DNA of 64,000 nucleotides from Ampelocalamus luodianensis (taxonomy: Eukaryota; Streptophyta; Magnoliopsida; Poales; Poaceae): NCBI GenBank assembly GCA_036346255.1, contig CM070625.1, forward strand, positions 21,289,488 through 21,353,487, in the 5' to 3' direction. Both the position numbers and the translations under genes were made by a program. This document shows positions 12,151 through 24,177 of this stretch, piece by piece (position 1 is the first letter of the stretch; each line of letters begins with the position of its first letter). The notes beneath the pieces are model-generated. The model was not told where the DNA came from. It made no database searches and was given only the letters and a program-made list of their open reading frames with translations.

Positions 12151-12797
12151 TGACGAGGATTAAAACCTCTATATATTATCTTCAATATATAAAAGACCAT
12201 ACGTCTTCATGGTCGTAACCTTTGAGGTGCACGACCTCACTGGTCGTAGAGATTCCAGAGGTTACATAATGGGTACTCGCCTGACGTAAGGCCCAAGCAA
12301 GCTCCACCGGAGAATCGCCGTAGAAGGTAAGAACCGATTCCAAGGTATATTTTCTACCGTATGATGAATGGAACACGTGCATATTCCATACAACGATCTT
12401 ATCCAAGACACACCGTGAACAACCTGCAATGCGTTATATGTTTCATAGACATATAACCGCCAAACGTTGATTCAGTATCAACCGTCACTTGACTCCGACT
12501 GACGCAACGCCGCATCGAGCGCTTTCTCCGAAGAATCGTCACCTCTTCGAGGGCTATTTAAAGATGGAACTCAGGCGGATCAAGGGACAGAGAGGAAAAA
12601 GACAATAGAAGAAGGAAGACAAAAGCACAAGCTATAGATTCGTGTAATAGTTCGAGTTAGCAAGAGGGCAAGCGAGTCCTTAGGATATACCTTGTAAATT
12701 CCAGCTCATATTAATAAAAGAGCAGTCCCATTATTCACGAGATTTCACGCCATTTTCTCCTTTCTATTTTCGTAAGATCGACGTTTGATCGCCGATA
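12151..12797 (+). repeat. 5' LTR of the RIRE2-like element
   Basis: It starts TGACGAGGATTAAAACC, corresponding to TGCGAGGATTAAAACC in the 3' LTR. The end GATCGCCGATA corresponds to GATCGTCGACA in the 3' LTR, so its terminal CA reads as TA. Long blocks are identical (AACACGTGCATATTCCATAC, GAGGGCTATTTAAA). Differences are concentrated in a few spots, such as 12,283-12,320 and 12,425-12,530, rather than spread evenly. Confidence 0.92.
12550..12562 (+). promoter_or_regulatory. TATA-like box in the 5' LTR
   Basis: GGGCTATTTAAAG lies about 240 bases before the LTR end and is conserved in the 3' LTR near 23,540. It precedes a purine-rich stretch that is likely transcribed as R/U5. Confidence 0.45.
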
Positions 12798-12820
12798 CCG
12801 GGCGCCGTCCGTGGGGAACG
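12798..12820 (+). other. Candidate primer-binding site region
   Basis: GGGCGCCGTCCGTGGGG directly follows the 5' LTR. It resembles the GGCGCCGTC-type sites seen behind many plant gypsy LTRs. The first bases do not give a clean TGG, so the tRNA primer is left open. Confidence 0.5.
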
Positions 12821-12824
12821 CGGC

Positions 12825-14925
12825 GTGGAATCTCGTAAGATTTTTCTCGCTCATCAAATCTTTGTCCATTCCCGTCGTGATCGCCGATGCGTTATGGCGG
12901 AAGTTGGGATGAAGAAAATTGGTTCGACTTGGAGGACTACGCCGACCTCGACATGGATGCATGTATGCGCGCCATGGAGGAAAACGGAATCTCTTCATCA
13001 TCCTCCTCTGCCGGCTCGCCCCAGGCGTAATCGCGAAGACAACCGGATGGATGAAGACACACCGCTACGATCGATGGCGGTCTCGGAGGAAGTGTTTCCA
13101 CCAGTTGGAACACCCCAAATCTCGACAAGTCGGCCCTTTGGACCGTAAGAAAGGTGATGAAAATGCAACACCGCAACCCGAAGTTCAACATACCTTTGAT
13201 GCGATCATGGTTGATAGGTACTCACCACCGGCTTCTAGTAATTCCAGGATCCAACCGACACTTAGTGACGGTGTCAATGAAACCTCCATTAGTCGTAAAC
13301 CAAGTGGGGATGATAAAGCTCAAGATTCGATCGATTCGCCGAATCAGGCTGAGGTCCTTCCAAAAACCTCAGGAGGTGCTGATCACCGACCTCTCCGTCC
13401 GTGGAAGCTTCTCGCAAGCTCGAGAGGCTCTCCGCTTGATTACGATGGAAGCTCATCGAGGACCGCCTTTGGAAGCACGAGGTCAATGCGATCGGAGATA
13501 CGGATCACAATGCCGTGTCACGGTCCTCCACACATTGCCTCGCCACCACGCCCTAATGGAGATGGTACGTGGTCAAGCACCAAATGCCGAGGTGACAGAA
13601 CCGGTAGATGTTCACCGCTTAATACGCTTGATCCTTCCCAAACCAATGTGAGGACCGGGCAAGATCCACCGAAGGTCGGAGGATGTAAGCCATCAAACAC
13701 CTTCTTCTCGCAAATCCTCGAGACCTTCTCAGAACTATACAAAACCCGCAATGCCCAGTCGGGGATATTTTAAATACTTCGACCGCCCCAGCAGACTCCG
13801 AGTTTTGCCCAACTCGCAGTCAAGTATCGGAGATTATCCAATGCACAATGCAATGCACGAAGCTTATCGGGAACGAAGGCACCCGCAAAGTCGACCATGA
13901 CTTCATCACAAGATTCTTCCCAAAGCGTAAGCCTACATGGTCGCGTTGGGGATCAATTGACACTGCGACCACCTCGGCGATTCCGACCAACCACCACGAA
14001 GGAGAGATTATTTCAAGAATCCTCACCATCACTTCGCCGAGACGAACCATCGCTTGGACTCGTGATCTCGGCATCATCTCGAGGCGAACAAGCGGTCGGC
14101 GTTTTACTAACGCCCACGACGGATCGGGACATTGGAGCATCGACAATCTATTCCTAGAAATCGATCTCCAACCGACATAATCCAGCGCACTTTTCAAAGA
14201 AGGCGCCACGAAACTATCACAGTGTCGAGCTTTCTCCAGAGGCTCGGTCAGTTGGCCAAATAGGTTCCGGCCGCCAATATGGATAAATTCAATGGGACCC
14301 AAAATCCCTTAGAATTTCTCGGATATACACCACCGCTATCGTAGTGCAGTGGTGATGAAAATGTAATGGCGAATTATCTTCCTCTGATATTAGAAGGATC
14401 ACCGATCTTGGTTGCTTAACCTTCCGATCGGATCCGTATATGCTTGGGAGCAACTCTGCGACCTTTTAATTGCAAATTTTCGAGTGCGTATGATGATCGC
14501 CTGGAAAGGAAGACGATCTCCATAGGATACGGCAAAAATCAAACGAGACTCTCCTGATATTAAAAGATTTAGCCAAGTCCGTAACTCAATACAGAGGTCG
14601 CAGAATCTTCCGTTATCCAAGCCTTCAAAGCGGGATTAAGAAATCGAAGGTTTACTGAGGATTTAGCTATACATCCTCCACGAACAACCATCGAGCTCTT
14701 CGACATGGTGACAAGTGCGCTACGCCGATGAAGCGGTCGAGTGGAGCGGGTGTTGATCAAAGGATAAGATCCCCAACCCGCTTAGATAGGGGGAAAAAGA
14801 AACGAAGAAGACTCTCAAGAAAGAAACACGGCAGAGCCAATGACAAAGAGGTTCTCACTGTTCTGAAAAATCTACAAAAGGAAGAAAAGATTATCTTGGT
14901 CGTGGCAAGGCCAAAGCTCCACTAA
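12825..14925 (+). pseudogene. Gag region of the RIRE2-like element, frame-broken
   Basis: The region between the primer-binding site and the protease holds overlapping plus-strand frames (12,919-13,773; 13,154-13,651; 13,848-14,180; 14,728-14,925), none longer than 284 codons. By position this must be gag. I see no intact capsid domain or CCHC zinc knuckle. Lys/Arg-rich sequence at about 14,728-14,900 (runs such as KKKRRRLSRKKHGR) could be the nucleocapsid-side basic region. Frequent frame changes argue for many small indels. Confidence 0.6.
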
Positions 14926-14989
14926 TGGTTACAAGAAAAACAAAAATGGTGTCCTCTTCATCGATAAGCGGGACACACGATTTGCGCAA

Positions 14990-15481
14990 TTGTCGCGCTT
15001 GGCAAAAGAAGCGGAAGATTATTATGCGGGTAAGGACCACTCCGTCGATTCAACAAATCGGAAACAAGCTCCAAGAAGGACAAAGATGGTGACGAAGAGA
15101 TGGAGTACCAAGAACCTCGACACCGTTGATGTGATCTTCGGCGGGTCTTCTTCGTACGAGTCAAGACGTCACCTGAAAGCCATGGAGCGACAGGTCAACC
15201 TTACCGAACCTTCGATCGTCGTTAAACCTTCAAGGTGGTCGGAGATAATAATCTCCTTCAGCAAAGAAGACTGCCCTATTCCTTCAACTCGACCAGGTAG
15301 GTTTCTAATTGCCGTTGAGCCTACTATTAATAACTGCAAGGTTAATCGGGTTTTGATAGATGGGGGTAGTTCTTTGAATATTCTATTTGCAAGTGCTTTA
15401 GAAGATATGCATATTCCCAAATCCAAGGTAAAACCGGTGAAATATGCCTTTCACGGCATAGTGCACTGGTCTCATCGCTAA
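14990..15481 (+). pseudogene. Gypsy aspartic protease fragment
   Basis: The 163-codon frame contains the retropepsin active-site signature NRVLIDGGSSLNILFA (codons for DGGS near 15,359), preceded by RFLIAVEPTINNCKV. In Ty3/gypsy polyproteins this domain processes Gag and Pol. It lies between the gag region and reverse transcriptase as expected. The frame begins mid-polyprotein and breaks at 15,481, about 660 bases before the next clear pol frame. Confidence 0.8.
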
Positions 15482-16145
15482 ACCAATAGGGCACTTGTCC
15501 CTACTAGTTACGTTCGAAAACCAGACAACTTCCGAACGAGAAAAGTTTCATTCGATGTGGTAAACTTGAGACGCATACAATGCAATTCTCGGTCGTCCGC
15601 TTTAGCAAAGTTCCCGATAGCCACGCATTACGGTTATCGAGTTTGAAAATGCCGGATCAAAGGTGTAATCACGGTCCGAGGTGATCGAAGATAGCCTACG
15701 CATGCGATCGGAAGTGTTTAGAGTCGGTCGATGAACGTCCGACAGAGAACTAACACCGTTAACATGCGGTCAAAAGTTCAAGGCGAAGATGACACCAAAA
15801 CCTTCCGACCAGTTGAAAGAGGTACAACACGATGGAAGCGCTTCTCCAGAGGGTGCCAAGATACTGGTCGGGACAGGACTCGACCCTAAATAGGAAGAGT
15901 CGCTCGTCTCCTTTCTCCGAGCTAATCAGGACGTATTCGTATGGCAGGCGTCCGACATGCCCGGAGTCCCCAGGGAGGTGATCGAGCATAGGCTAGCTCT
16001 ACAGCCTAACAAAAAACCGGTCAAGCAGAAGCTACGGCGTTTCGCACCTGATCGAAAAGAAGCAATCTAGTCGGAGATCAACAAGCTTCTCAAAGCTGGG
16101 TTCATTCGTGAGGTCGACCACTCAGAGTGGCTCGCCAATCCTGTA

Positions 16146-16718
16146 ATGGTTAGAAAAGCCAACGGGAAATGGCGAATGTGTATTGACTTTACAGATCTTA
16201 ATAAAGCTTGTCCGAAGGATGACTTTCCCCTTCCTCGCATTGATCAACTTGTAGACTCTACTTCTGGGTGTGAGTTGTTAAGTTTTTTGGATGCTTACTC
16301 AGGGTACCACGAGATCAATATGAGTAAACAAGATGAAGAGAAAACTTCCTTTATCACCCCATATGGTACTTACTGTTATGTAAAAATGTCATTTGGTCTC
16401 AAGAATGCTGGTGCAACATTCCAAAGGTTGATGCAAAAGACCTTTAGCCCTCAGGTGGGTCGGAATCTTGAAGCCTACGTTGATGATCTGGTCGTTAAAA
16501 GCGTCAACGCTGGGGATCATATTCTAGACCTGCAAGAGACTTTCAATAACTTAAGACGTCATAACCTTAAGTTAAATCCAGAGAAATGTGTGTTCGGAGT
16601 TTCGTCGGGAAAGCTTCTTGGGTTCCTAGTTTCATCTAGAGGCATTGAAGCAAATCCAACGAAATCGCCGCCATCGATCGGATCGCGATCCAACCACAAA
16701 GAAGGAAGTCCAAGTTAA
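16146..16718 (+). pseudogene. Gypsy reverse transcriptase, well-preserved block
   Basis: The 190-codon frame covers most of the RT palm and fingers: the NGKWRMCIDFTDLNKACPKD motif (residues 6-25), FLDAYSGYHEI with the first catalytic Asp at residue 49, and the YVDD catalytic pair at residues 111-114. It then runs through the NPEKCVFGV region and shifts frame around residue 175. RT copies element RNA into cDNA in the virus-like particle. The upstream frame (15,482-16,145) is broken. This block is markedly cleaner than its neighbours. The CPKDDFPLPRID stretch is common in Tat/Athila-type elements. Confidence 0.93.
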
Positions 16719-17249
16719 CCGGTTATATGGCAGCGTTAAGTCGTTTCATATTAGATTAGGCGAAAAGGACTACCTTTCTTTAAGCTTCTCCGAAACATGG
16801 GAGTTTGAATGGACTAAAGAAACAAGCAATACTTTGAAGAATTAAAGCGGTACCTTACGAGTCCCCAATCTTAGTTTCTCCAAGATTGGGAGAAACATTA
16901 CTAATTTACGTGGTCGCAACGCCACAAGCGGTTAGTGGTGTCTTGGTCGTAGAGAACGAGACAATATTCAACGACCAATATATTACGTAAGTGAAGTCTT
17001 ACATGGACCAAAGAAAGGTATCCGCAGTACAAAAATTGCTCTATGGTCTCCTTATGGCTTCAAGGAAACTAAGGCATTATTTTCAGGCCCACAAAGTGGT
17101 CGTACCTACTGGATATCCCCTTGGTCAAGTCCTGGGAAACAGGGAGTCATCAGGACGAATATCAAAATGGGCGGTTGAGCTTGGGGCGTTCGATCTCTAT
17201 TTTGTCCTGACGACAATCAAGTCCCGTGCAATAGCGAATTCATTGTCGA

Positions 17250-17753
17250 ATGGACAAACCCGAACCCACCCAAGGGCCCGAGTACGAGCACCACGACGAG
17301 TGGACAATGTACTTCGATGGTTCCTTGATGTTGCATGGCTCGGGGGCTGGGGTCGTCTTGATTTCCCCTACTGGCGAACAAATAAAGTACGCCATTCAGT
17401 TTAACTTTCCTGCTACTAACAATGTGGCAGAATATGAAGGTTTACTGGCCGGACTTCGAGCAGCTCGTTCGCTCGGGATTCGCAGATTGCTAGTGAAAGG
17501 CGATTCTCAACTAGTAGCGAATCAAGTAGGGAAAGAGTATCAATGCTCTAGTACCAAGATGTCATCATATCTGGCGGAAGTACGGAAATTCGAAAAGCAT
17601 TTCTTCGGTTTCCAGATCCAACACATTCCTAGAAAGGAAAACTTTCTGGCAGACCAGTTGGCCCGGATGGCTTCCACATGGACATCCGTCCCGCCCGGAG
17701 TTTTTCTCGAGAAACTCGATTCACCCTGTGAGTCGAGCCTTCCGAGGACATAG
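17250..17753 (+). pseudogene. Gypsy RNase H (second, archaeal-type-like) block
   Basis: The 167-codon frame carries MYFDGS (Asp 23), NNVAEYEGLLAG (Glu 61) and VKGDSQLV (Asp 85), then a late HIPRKENFLADQLARMA segment. Together these form the acidic site of RNase H. The domain removes RNA from the RNA/DNA hybrid. An RNase H of this kind immediately before integrase is characteristic of Tat-lineage elements, which have an additional RNase H; the family statement is from memory. The frame between it and RT (16,719-17,249) is broken. Confidence 0.88.
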
Positions 17754-17879
17754 ATGTTAGCAAGGAGGTTGCCCACCTCGATTCTGCGAACATGGATGCT
17801 CCACAGGTCGATGATGGTTGGCGCCATCACGATCACGATAGAGATTGGATGACATCGATCTACAATTATCTTTAGCATG

Positions 17880-18860
17880 ACCTAATTCCAGAAGATGATG
17901 TAGAGGCTGATCGCATTGCACGAAAAGCCAAATCATACACTCTCATTGAACGTACCTTGTATAAGCGAGGATCTCACGGAGTGTTGATGAGATGCATATC
18001 TCACTCGGATGGCATTAAATTGCTAGCGAAATTCATGGAGGAGTCTCAGGAGCACATCATTCCTACTGTAACTTTGGTTGGTAAAGCCTTTAGGCAAGGA
18101 TACTCTTGCCAATCGCCTTCATGATGCAAAAGAGCTCGTGACGGCGCGTACAATGTCGGTTCATAGTCGACAAGTACATCACCGTCTCAAGCTTTGCAAA
18201 CAATTCTTCTTTCTTGGCCTTTTGCAACCTGGGACTGGACATTCGGGACCTTTCCCAATAGCACACGGGGCTTTGAGTTCTGTTCGTTATGATTGACACG
18301 TTCACTAAATGGATCGGCCGAGCCGTTGTAAAACTACAACCCAAGCGCCAAGAGGTTCCTAACAAAAAGCGTGATTACGGTTTGGTGTACCCAATCGTAT
18401 AATCATCGATAACGGTGCCCGCCACAGCGGCAATTTCGAGAATTGCGAAGAACTAGGTATCAAGATACATTTCGCCGTTGCTCATCCACGAGCAATGGAG
18501 CGATTGAGCGAACCAATGGTATCATAATGCAAGGGATCAAGCGACGAGTATTCGATCGCTTAATTCAGCGGTCGAGCTTGGGTTCAAGAACTTCCTTCAG
18601 ATTATGGGCGTTCGTACTACGACTAGTCGTGCGGCCGGTGAAACACCATTCTTTATGGTTTACGGGCCGGCCATGCTTCCTCCGAGCTTAAAATTGGTTA
18701 CGCTCGAACTAATTCCTTTTCCGAAAGTGATCGGTGTGAGCGGCGACTTGACGACATCAATTTCCTTGAAGAACGACGAAACCAAGCTTTGCTATGATCG
18801 ATCTATCGCCAAGCCATGCGTCGAGACTACGATCGTAAGGTGCAACCTCGCACCTTAATC
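17880..18860 (+). pseudogene. Gypsy integrase remnant, heavily frameshifted
   Basis: Pieces in different frames fit an integrase: RTLYKRGSHGVLMRC at about 17,950, MIDTFTKWIGRAV at about 18,290, and a stretch around 18,480-18,540 containing an ERTNGI-like piece. The frames change every few tens of codons. The catalytic triad cannot be read in a single frame, so the gene is inactive as sequenced. Position directly after RNase H fits the gypsy order. Confidence 0.75.
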
Positions 18861-21800
18861 AGAGGTGATTTGGTTCTTAGAAAATTCGTAACCAAGCGGT
18901 CGCAACAAACTTTCACCTAAGTGGGAGGTCCATACACCGTGGTCGGTTACGGCCGCCAGATCGGTGCGATTAGCTATGACCGATGGGCAAGTTTTGTCTA
19001 ATTCTTGGAATATTGATCAATTGCGTAAGTTCTATGTTTAATTTCATGTATTTCATTTACATTCTTTTTCAATAAAGATGTTTTTCCTTAAAAACGATAA
19101 GTATGGTTGTTTATGCTATTATTTGTCGATCCGTCGTATGCCATTCCCGTTCTTTGGTTGGTGGAGAAGACTCTCATTCTCTCCGATATTCCTTTCGAGA
19201 GGATCTCCACTACTCATGGTTGCCGACTTGAATGTCACCGACCACACCGGTTTTAGACGTGATCATTGCTTCAATGATACACACGCATGACCAGATATTC
19301 TTTTCTTAAAGAATCATACGAGTACGAGGAATACCAACTCGCATTTGTTTACTTGGTTTCGCTTCTTTCTTGAATTTGAAGATTGTTATTTTATTTCAAC
19401 ATTCTGTTCTAATCAAGTTTGGCTCTTGGTCGGGACACGAAAGCCTCTGGTGAAGTCTCTCCTCTCGACGTGGTCCCGCCCTTCGGAAGGAGCTTCGTGA
19501 CGGTCCTTTTCCTACGATCCTCATTGCCACCGGATTTGATCATGAGCACGTTTTCGACATATTTTAACAAATCTTTAGTTCTTGAGATTCGATACGACCG
19601 GATCCAAATATTTTCTAAACAACGGTACTTATCTCTTCTTTTCTTTTTCTTTGCATACATTCTTAATGCATATCTTCTTATCGCAGAAAATCCGGTCTTT
19701 ATTATGTCTTACGACTACAAGTGGTATTTCATAGTACTTCGATAATGGACAAGATCTAGACTAGTCGAAATCGCCACCGGTTCCGACCACATGATTTCCT
19801 AGTATTTCCTAGATCGTTGTTATAGACACTATCAAGACTCTTACCATGGTCATCGTTATTACTCAATTTCTGGTCATCGCTTTCTTTTAGTAACATTCAT
19901 CTACTAACATAAGCAATCGGGGCTAGGAGATATATGAGTGTTTAACAACATTGACAAAGCGGGATCTTCTTTGACAAAAGGTAAGTTTTCATTTTACATA
20001 GTCTAATGTTACATCTGTTTACATATTAGGACCTCCGTCGTCGCTATGAGATGGAGATCCGACTTCCATTTCCCGCAACTTTCTCTCAGAGGTTTTACTT
20101 CCTCGAGAAGTTTTGTTGCTTCACTCTTAGAGCATCAAGTCCTCTTCCACGCCTTTAAGGTTAACAGAGGATCGGAAGCCTTTAGTTTTGCTAAAGCAAC
20201 ACTAACTCCGATTATAATAGCATCCTTCATTGTCCGGTATGGTTTTCCTTATAGTTTTGAGCGGACCTTTGAGATCTTCCTAAAGTTGACCAAAGTAGTC
20301 CATCTTTTCCGTTGGATCTCCTAAAGAAGGCAAGCTTGATCCCGATCCCATATCGAAGATCATCTTGTTAAGAGCCTTGATCTTCTCATCAAGGCCAAAT
20401 ACAAAAGCTTCCTTTGGCCACGCTCAAAATCGAGGTCTTCTCCGCTGTTCAAGTGTTTGAGCTTTTTACTCACGAGTAGACAAACAAAATTAATGTACTC
20501 TTTACAATTGGAGTTATGGAATCTTGGTTAGGTCTACGACCGATTACCTTTGATTTTCTTCTCACAAGAGTGAAAACCTCTTTTGCCCGGTCATCGTATG
20601 CTCGATCGATCGGTCTTTACTCTGATTTTCTTCCCTTAGCTTTATTATTAGGGCTTCCTTGGCCTTGATCTCTTCTTTAATTTTCTCTAAATCTATCAAA
20701 TATGATAGAAAGAGAAGGATAATCTATAAGGAGAATCAAGATAATAAACCTTAGGAGATCAAAAGAGAAATGTACTTACTTCTCGGATCGTGTTTTGCTC
20801 CAAAATTTTTATTCATTGGTCAGTCCTCAGATCACGATAGTTTTCACCAAATGCTACAAAACAAAATTCCTTTCTTTCGCAAGCTTTCAAAGAAACTGCA
20901 AAAGAAAGAGTTGTAAGGATGGTCGTACAACACTTACCCGAATTGCTATATCACTATATTCGGAAAAGATGGTATCTGGACCAATCTTGGCTTGATGGTC
21001 CGATATCTTTCCCTGTGCTTCATCAAGTTCCTTATCCTCGATAAATCGGGAGAAAAAGGAATTTGTTAACTCGAGAAGTATTTCCTAGAGGAGGTGGAAC
21101 TTGTTGAGGGTCTCTGGGATGACTACCTCGGAGAAGGAGTAAGGATTACTAGAGGATCTGAGCATCTTTGAAACCCGCTCGGGGCTTCTTTGCTACTTCA
21201 TCCTCGGTAGTTTTTGCCTTAGGAGTATCACGGTCGGGAGCCTCCACGACCACCTCTACCTCAGGAACTTTTCCACGAGGGTGCTCGTCGACACTGGCCG
21301 AACACGAGAAGATCTAAAGCGAGAGAGAGAGGTAAGGAAGATCCAAGGTATGTGTAAATCGACTTCTTCATTTTATATATATACCTTGTTGTTTTTCCGA
21401 TTTACCTTGTAGCGCATCGGTGAAGTTCGTTCTGTGGCCTTCCTCTTCTTATCAATCGATTTCACGGTTCTAAAGCGGTAGGGTTGACTACATCTTGCAC
21501 ATCCACCGATCGGAAATCGGAGGCGATATCCGCGACCATTTGGTCGAGGTCACGATCGCCGGTCGGTAGATGTAGATTCGTCTACCTCCACAACGATGGC
21601 CTCGATGAAGCCGGGAGGTTCTCGATGACCTTCTTTGGAAGGCACGACGACCGCCTAAATTCATCATCAAAGATAGTTAGGCGATAAACATAATTTATCC
21701 AAAATATTATTTGTGTTGGTTACCTACCTCGGAAGGCTTACATCCCGTAGTCGAAGGAGATCGGATCATCAAATGGCTCACATCTTTCGATGGCCTCGTT

Positions 21801-22339
21801 GATTCTCAACCCAACCGACTACACATCAAAGAGGATTTATGGTATACCGATCAAAAATAAATGTCGTCAATAAGACAACAGTTGATATTTTTACCTTAAG
21901 TCTTTCAATCCTTTCTTGGAAACAAACCGCTAAGATCCGAGGGAAACTAGCCTTATCGCGGGCTCTCGGCGCAAATCATCTTGATCCGGCTTCTAATCTC
22001 ATCGAAGATAGAGTCAAAGGTAAAATGAAAGAGTTAAGAAATAATCAAGTCAAATAGGTAAACTGGTCGGAATCATTAAAATGGCTTACCATCTTTAGAG
22101 TCTCTGGTCGTATCATCACGACCAATGTACGAGCATCTTATGTGCTCGGGCCTTCAAAGGGCTAACCCACAAGTGGAAAAATCCTTCACCACATACCAAG
22201 ATGTTAGACCTTTGACACTAAGAAGCTTGATTGCTTGACCCATTTCCCTACATTTCCTTCTTTCTCAGAGAGGAGCGCCATCTCAGATTCTCGACCGCTT
22301 CTTACCGAGAATAATAAAGGCCGTCTTTCTTCGTGATCT
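18861..22339. other. Long 3' spacer of the RIRE2-like element
   Basis: About 3.5 kb between the integrase remnant and the antisense frame. Frames are short on both strands. The composition, rich in CTTC/TTCTC on the plus strand, would encode Lys/Glu-rich low-complexity sequence on the minus strand, as expected for a coiled-coil tail of the antisense protein. Beyond that I recognise nothing. Confidence 0.5.
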
Positions 22340-22832
22340 TCATATAGAACCGACTCTTCTTCCACGACGACCACAAAGATTTTGAGTACATAAAAATGTA
22401 CTCATCGACTTTCCATCATGGAGACGCAAGGTGCACTCACCAAAGCGTCCCAATTGCTTTTCCTGGACTTTGTCATCCCGTAGTAGTACTGAATAGATCC
22501 AGATCTGCTGGAATCCCCAAATGCTTCGCAGAGATAGATAAAAATCTTGAGATTGGCGATGGCATTGGGGCAGATTCACCAATTCAACTCCATAATACTC
22601 CAAAACTTGAGGAAGGAAGGAGGAATTGGTAGCGAAATCCGCATTCGATATATGCGAGAAAAACATGAATTTCTCCATCTTCTTTGCTGGGAATGTTCCC
22701 AAACGGATCTCCAAGAAATCACATTCTTCTTGGGGAGCATCCCGATCTTCTCAGTTCTCCAACTTTTTCTCATTTAGGTGGAAACCGACCAGTTGGTCAT
22801 TTGGTCCGACATGGTTCGGTTCTTTTGGGTGA
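22340..22832 (-). pseudogene. Antisense frame of the RIRE2-like element (putative gypsy type transposon domain)
   Basis: The minus-strand frame of 124 codons ending at 22,340 contains SSFLPQVLEYYGVELVNL, then CTLRLHDGK near the end. This pattern matches what I remember of the plant family annotated as putative gypsy type transposon (PF04195), which is carried antisense between pol and the 3' LTR in RIRE2-like elements. A frame switch occurs after about residue 60. An overlapping minus-strand frame (22,576-22,773) marks another switch. The protein's function is unknown. A profile search would settle the assignment. Confidence 0.65.
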
Positions 22833-23114
22833 GAAAAGCAAAGGAGGTCGGAGGTAGTTTTTACTCGGAAGATGAGAAAAGAAAGGAGGAAGTGAAAAAA
22901 CCCTAAGTTTACAAAGAGGTTTTATAAGCTTTCGAAATCCTAAACCGTAATAAGGAGTTACCCAAAAAGTCCAACGGACACAAAACTCTTCAAATCCCAA
23001 GGCAAAGTTCTCAACTTTAAAGTGAATACAAACGCTTCAAATGCCATTGTATTTAATAAGCGTCATCCGATCTGATTTCATCGGAAGAAAGGTGTTCACA
23101 CGACCTATTCATTT

Positions 23115-23131
23115 AAAGTTCGGGGCTAGGC
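23115..23131 (+). other. Polypurine tract of the RIRE2-like element
   Basis: AAAGTTCGGGGCTAGG immediately precedes the 3' LTR. It would prime plus-strand DNA synthesis. It is short and interrupted by pyrimidines. Confidence 0.5.
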
Positions 23132-23785
23132 TGCGAGGATTAAAACCTCTATATATTATCTTCAATATATAAAAGACCATACGTCTTCATGGTCGTAACC
23201 TTTGAGGTGCACGACCTCCGGTCGAGAGATTCGGAGGTTACATAATGGGTACCTGCCTGGGACGAAGGCCCAAGCCAAGCTTAGGCGGGAGAACTACTCG
23301 TAGAAGGTAAGAACGATTCCAAGGTATATTCTCTACCGTATGATGAATGGAACACGTGCATATTCCATACGGCGTATCTTATCCAAGACACACCGATGAA
23401 CAACCTCCGTGCGGTTATATGTTTCATAGACATATAACCGCCAAGCGGTTGATTCTGTATCAACGATCACTTGACTCAGGCAGCACGCAACGCTTTGCAT
23501 CGGCGCCTTCTCGGTAATGCGCCACCTCTTCGAGGGCTATTTAAAAGATGGAACTCAGGCGGATCAAGGGGCGAGAGGAAAAAGACAACGTAAGAAGGAA
23601 GACAAAAGCACAAGCCATAGATTCGTGTAATAGTTACGAGTTAGCAAGAGGGCAAGCGAGTTCTTAGGATATACCTTGTAAATTCCAGTTCATATTAATA
23701 AAAGAGCAGTCCCATTATTCCCTGAGATTTCCCACGTCATTTTCTCCTTTCTATTTTCGTAAGATCGACGTCTTGATCGTCGACA
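23132..23785 (+). repeat. 3' LTR of the RIRE2-like element
   Basis: It starts TGCGAGGATTAAAACC, ends GATCGTCGACA and is followed by the target duplication AAGGG. It matches the 5' LTR over its whole length with clustered differences. Confidence 0.92.
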
Positions 23786-24177
23786 AAGGGATTGGAGGGA
23801 GGGGGATTGAGAGCGATGGCGGCGCAGTGGCGGAGATGAGGATGGCGGAGGCCTGCGGCGTCGTCGGGATGGGAAGGAGGGGAGGCAACTGGCGGAGGCT
23901 GCATGGTGGGATGGGGATTTGGGGAAAGAGCTAGTTTGGGTGAGAGAAGAGAAGACAAGTGGGAATAGGAACGAAGGAAGAAGATGAGGGTAAAATGGAC
24001 TTTTCGCCGTCTTTCTCTCTCCACTTCAGCCCGAAAATGATAAAATAATACCTTCGATGTCCTACGGCAAAATTACATATTTTTACAGTATCTTCTGGCG
24101 AAACCACATTTTTTGGATGTCCATTGACATTGCGTGACAAATTGCAATGTCTTGTAGCCAATTATCCCAAATAGTAA

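Larger units (their letters stand above)
12151..23785 (+). mobile_element. RIRE2-like Ty3/gypsy retrotransposon, 11.6 kb
   Basis: Two LTRs of about 650 bp (12,151-12,797 and 23,132-23,785) bound an internal region with gag, protease, reverse transcriptase, RNase H and integrase remnants in Ty3/gypsy order. A long 3' region with an antisense reading frame follows. A perfect 5-bp duplication AAGGG flanks the element (12,146-12,150 and 23,786-23,790). The layout, with short LTRs and a long spacer carrying an antisense frame downstream of pol, fits the Tat/RIRE2 group; this assignment is inference. Coding frames are heavily interrupted, so the copy is non-autonomous as sequenced, though part of the damage may be consensus error. 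Confidence 0.92.
10919..24168. mobile_element. Mutator-like element (Pack-MULE type), split by a gypsy insertion
   Basis: The termini are inverted: GGGAGAATTGGCTACAGA at the left and, in reverse, GGGATAATTGGCTACAAG at the right. Similarity continues for about 130 bases (for example GTAATTTTGCCGTA on both). A perfect 9-bp duplication AAATAGTAA flanks it (10,910-10,918 and 24,169-24,177), the hallmark of Mutator-superfamily insertion. Without the gypsy element it is about 1.6 kb, has no transposase, and carries GC-rich sequence (11,100-12,150 and 23,791-24,010) like a captured gene fragment. The captured gene was not identified. Several overlapping frames on both strands there are low-complexity and not called. 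Confidence 0.88.
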
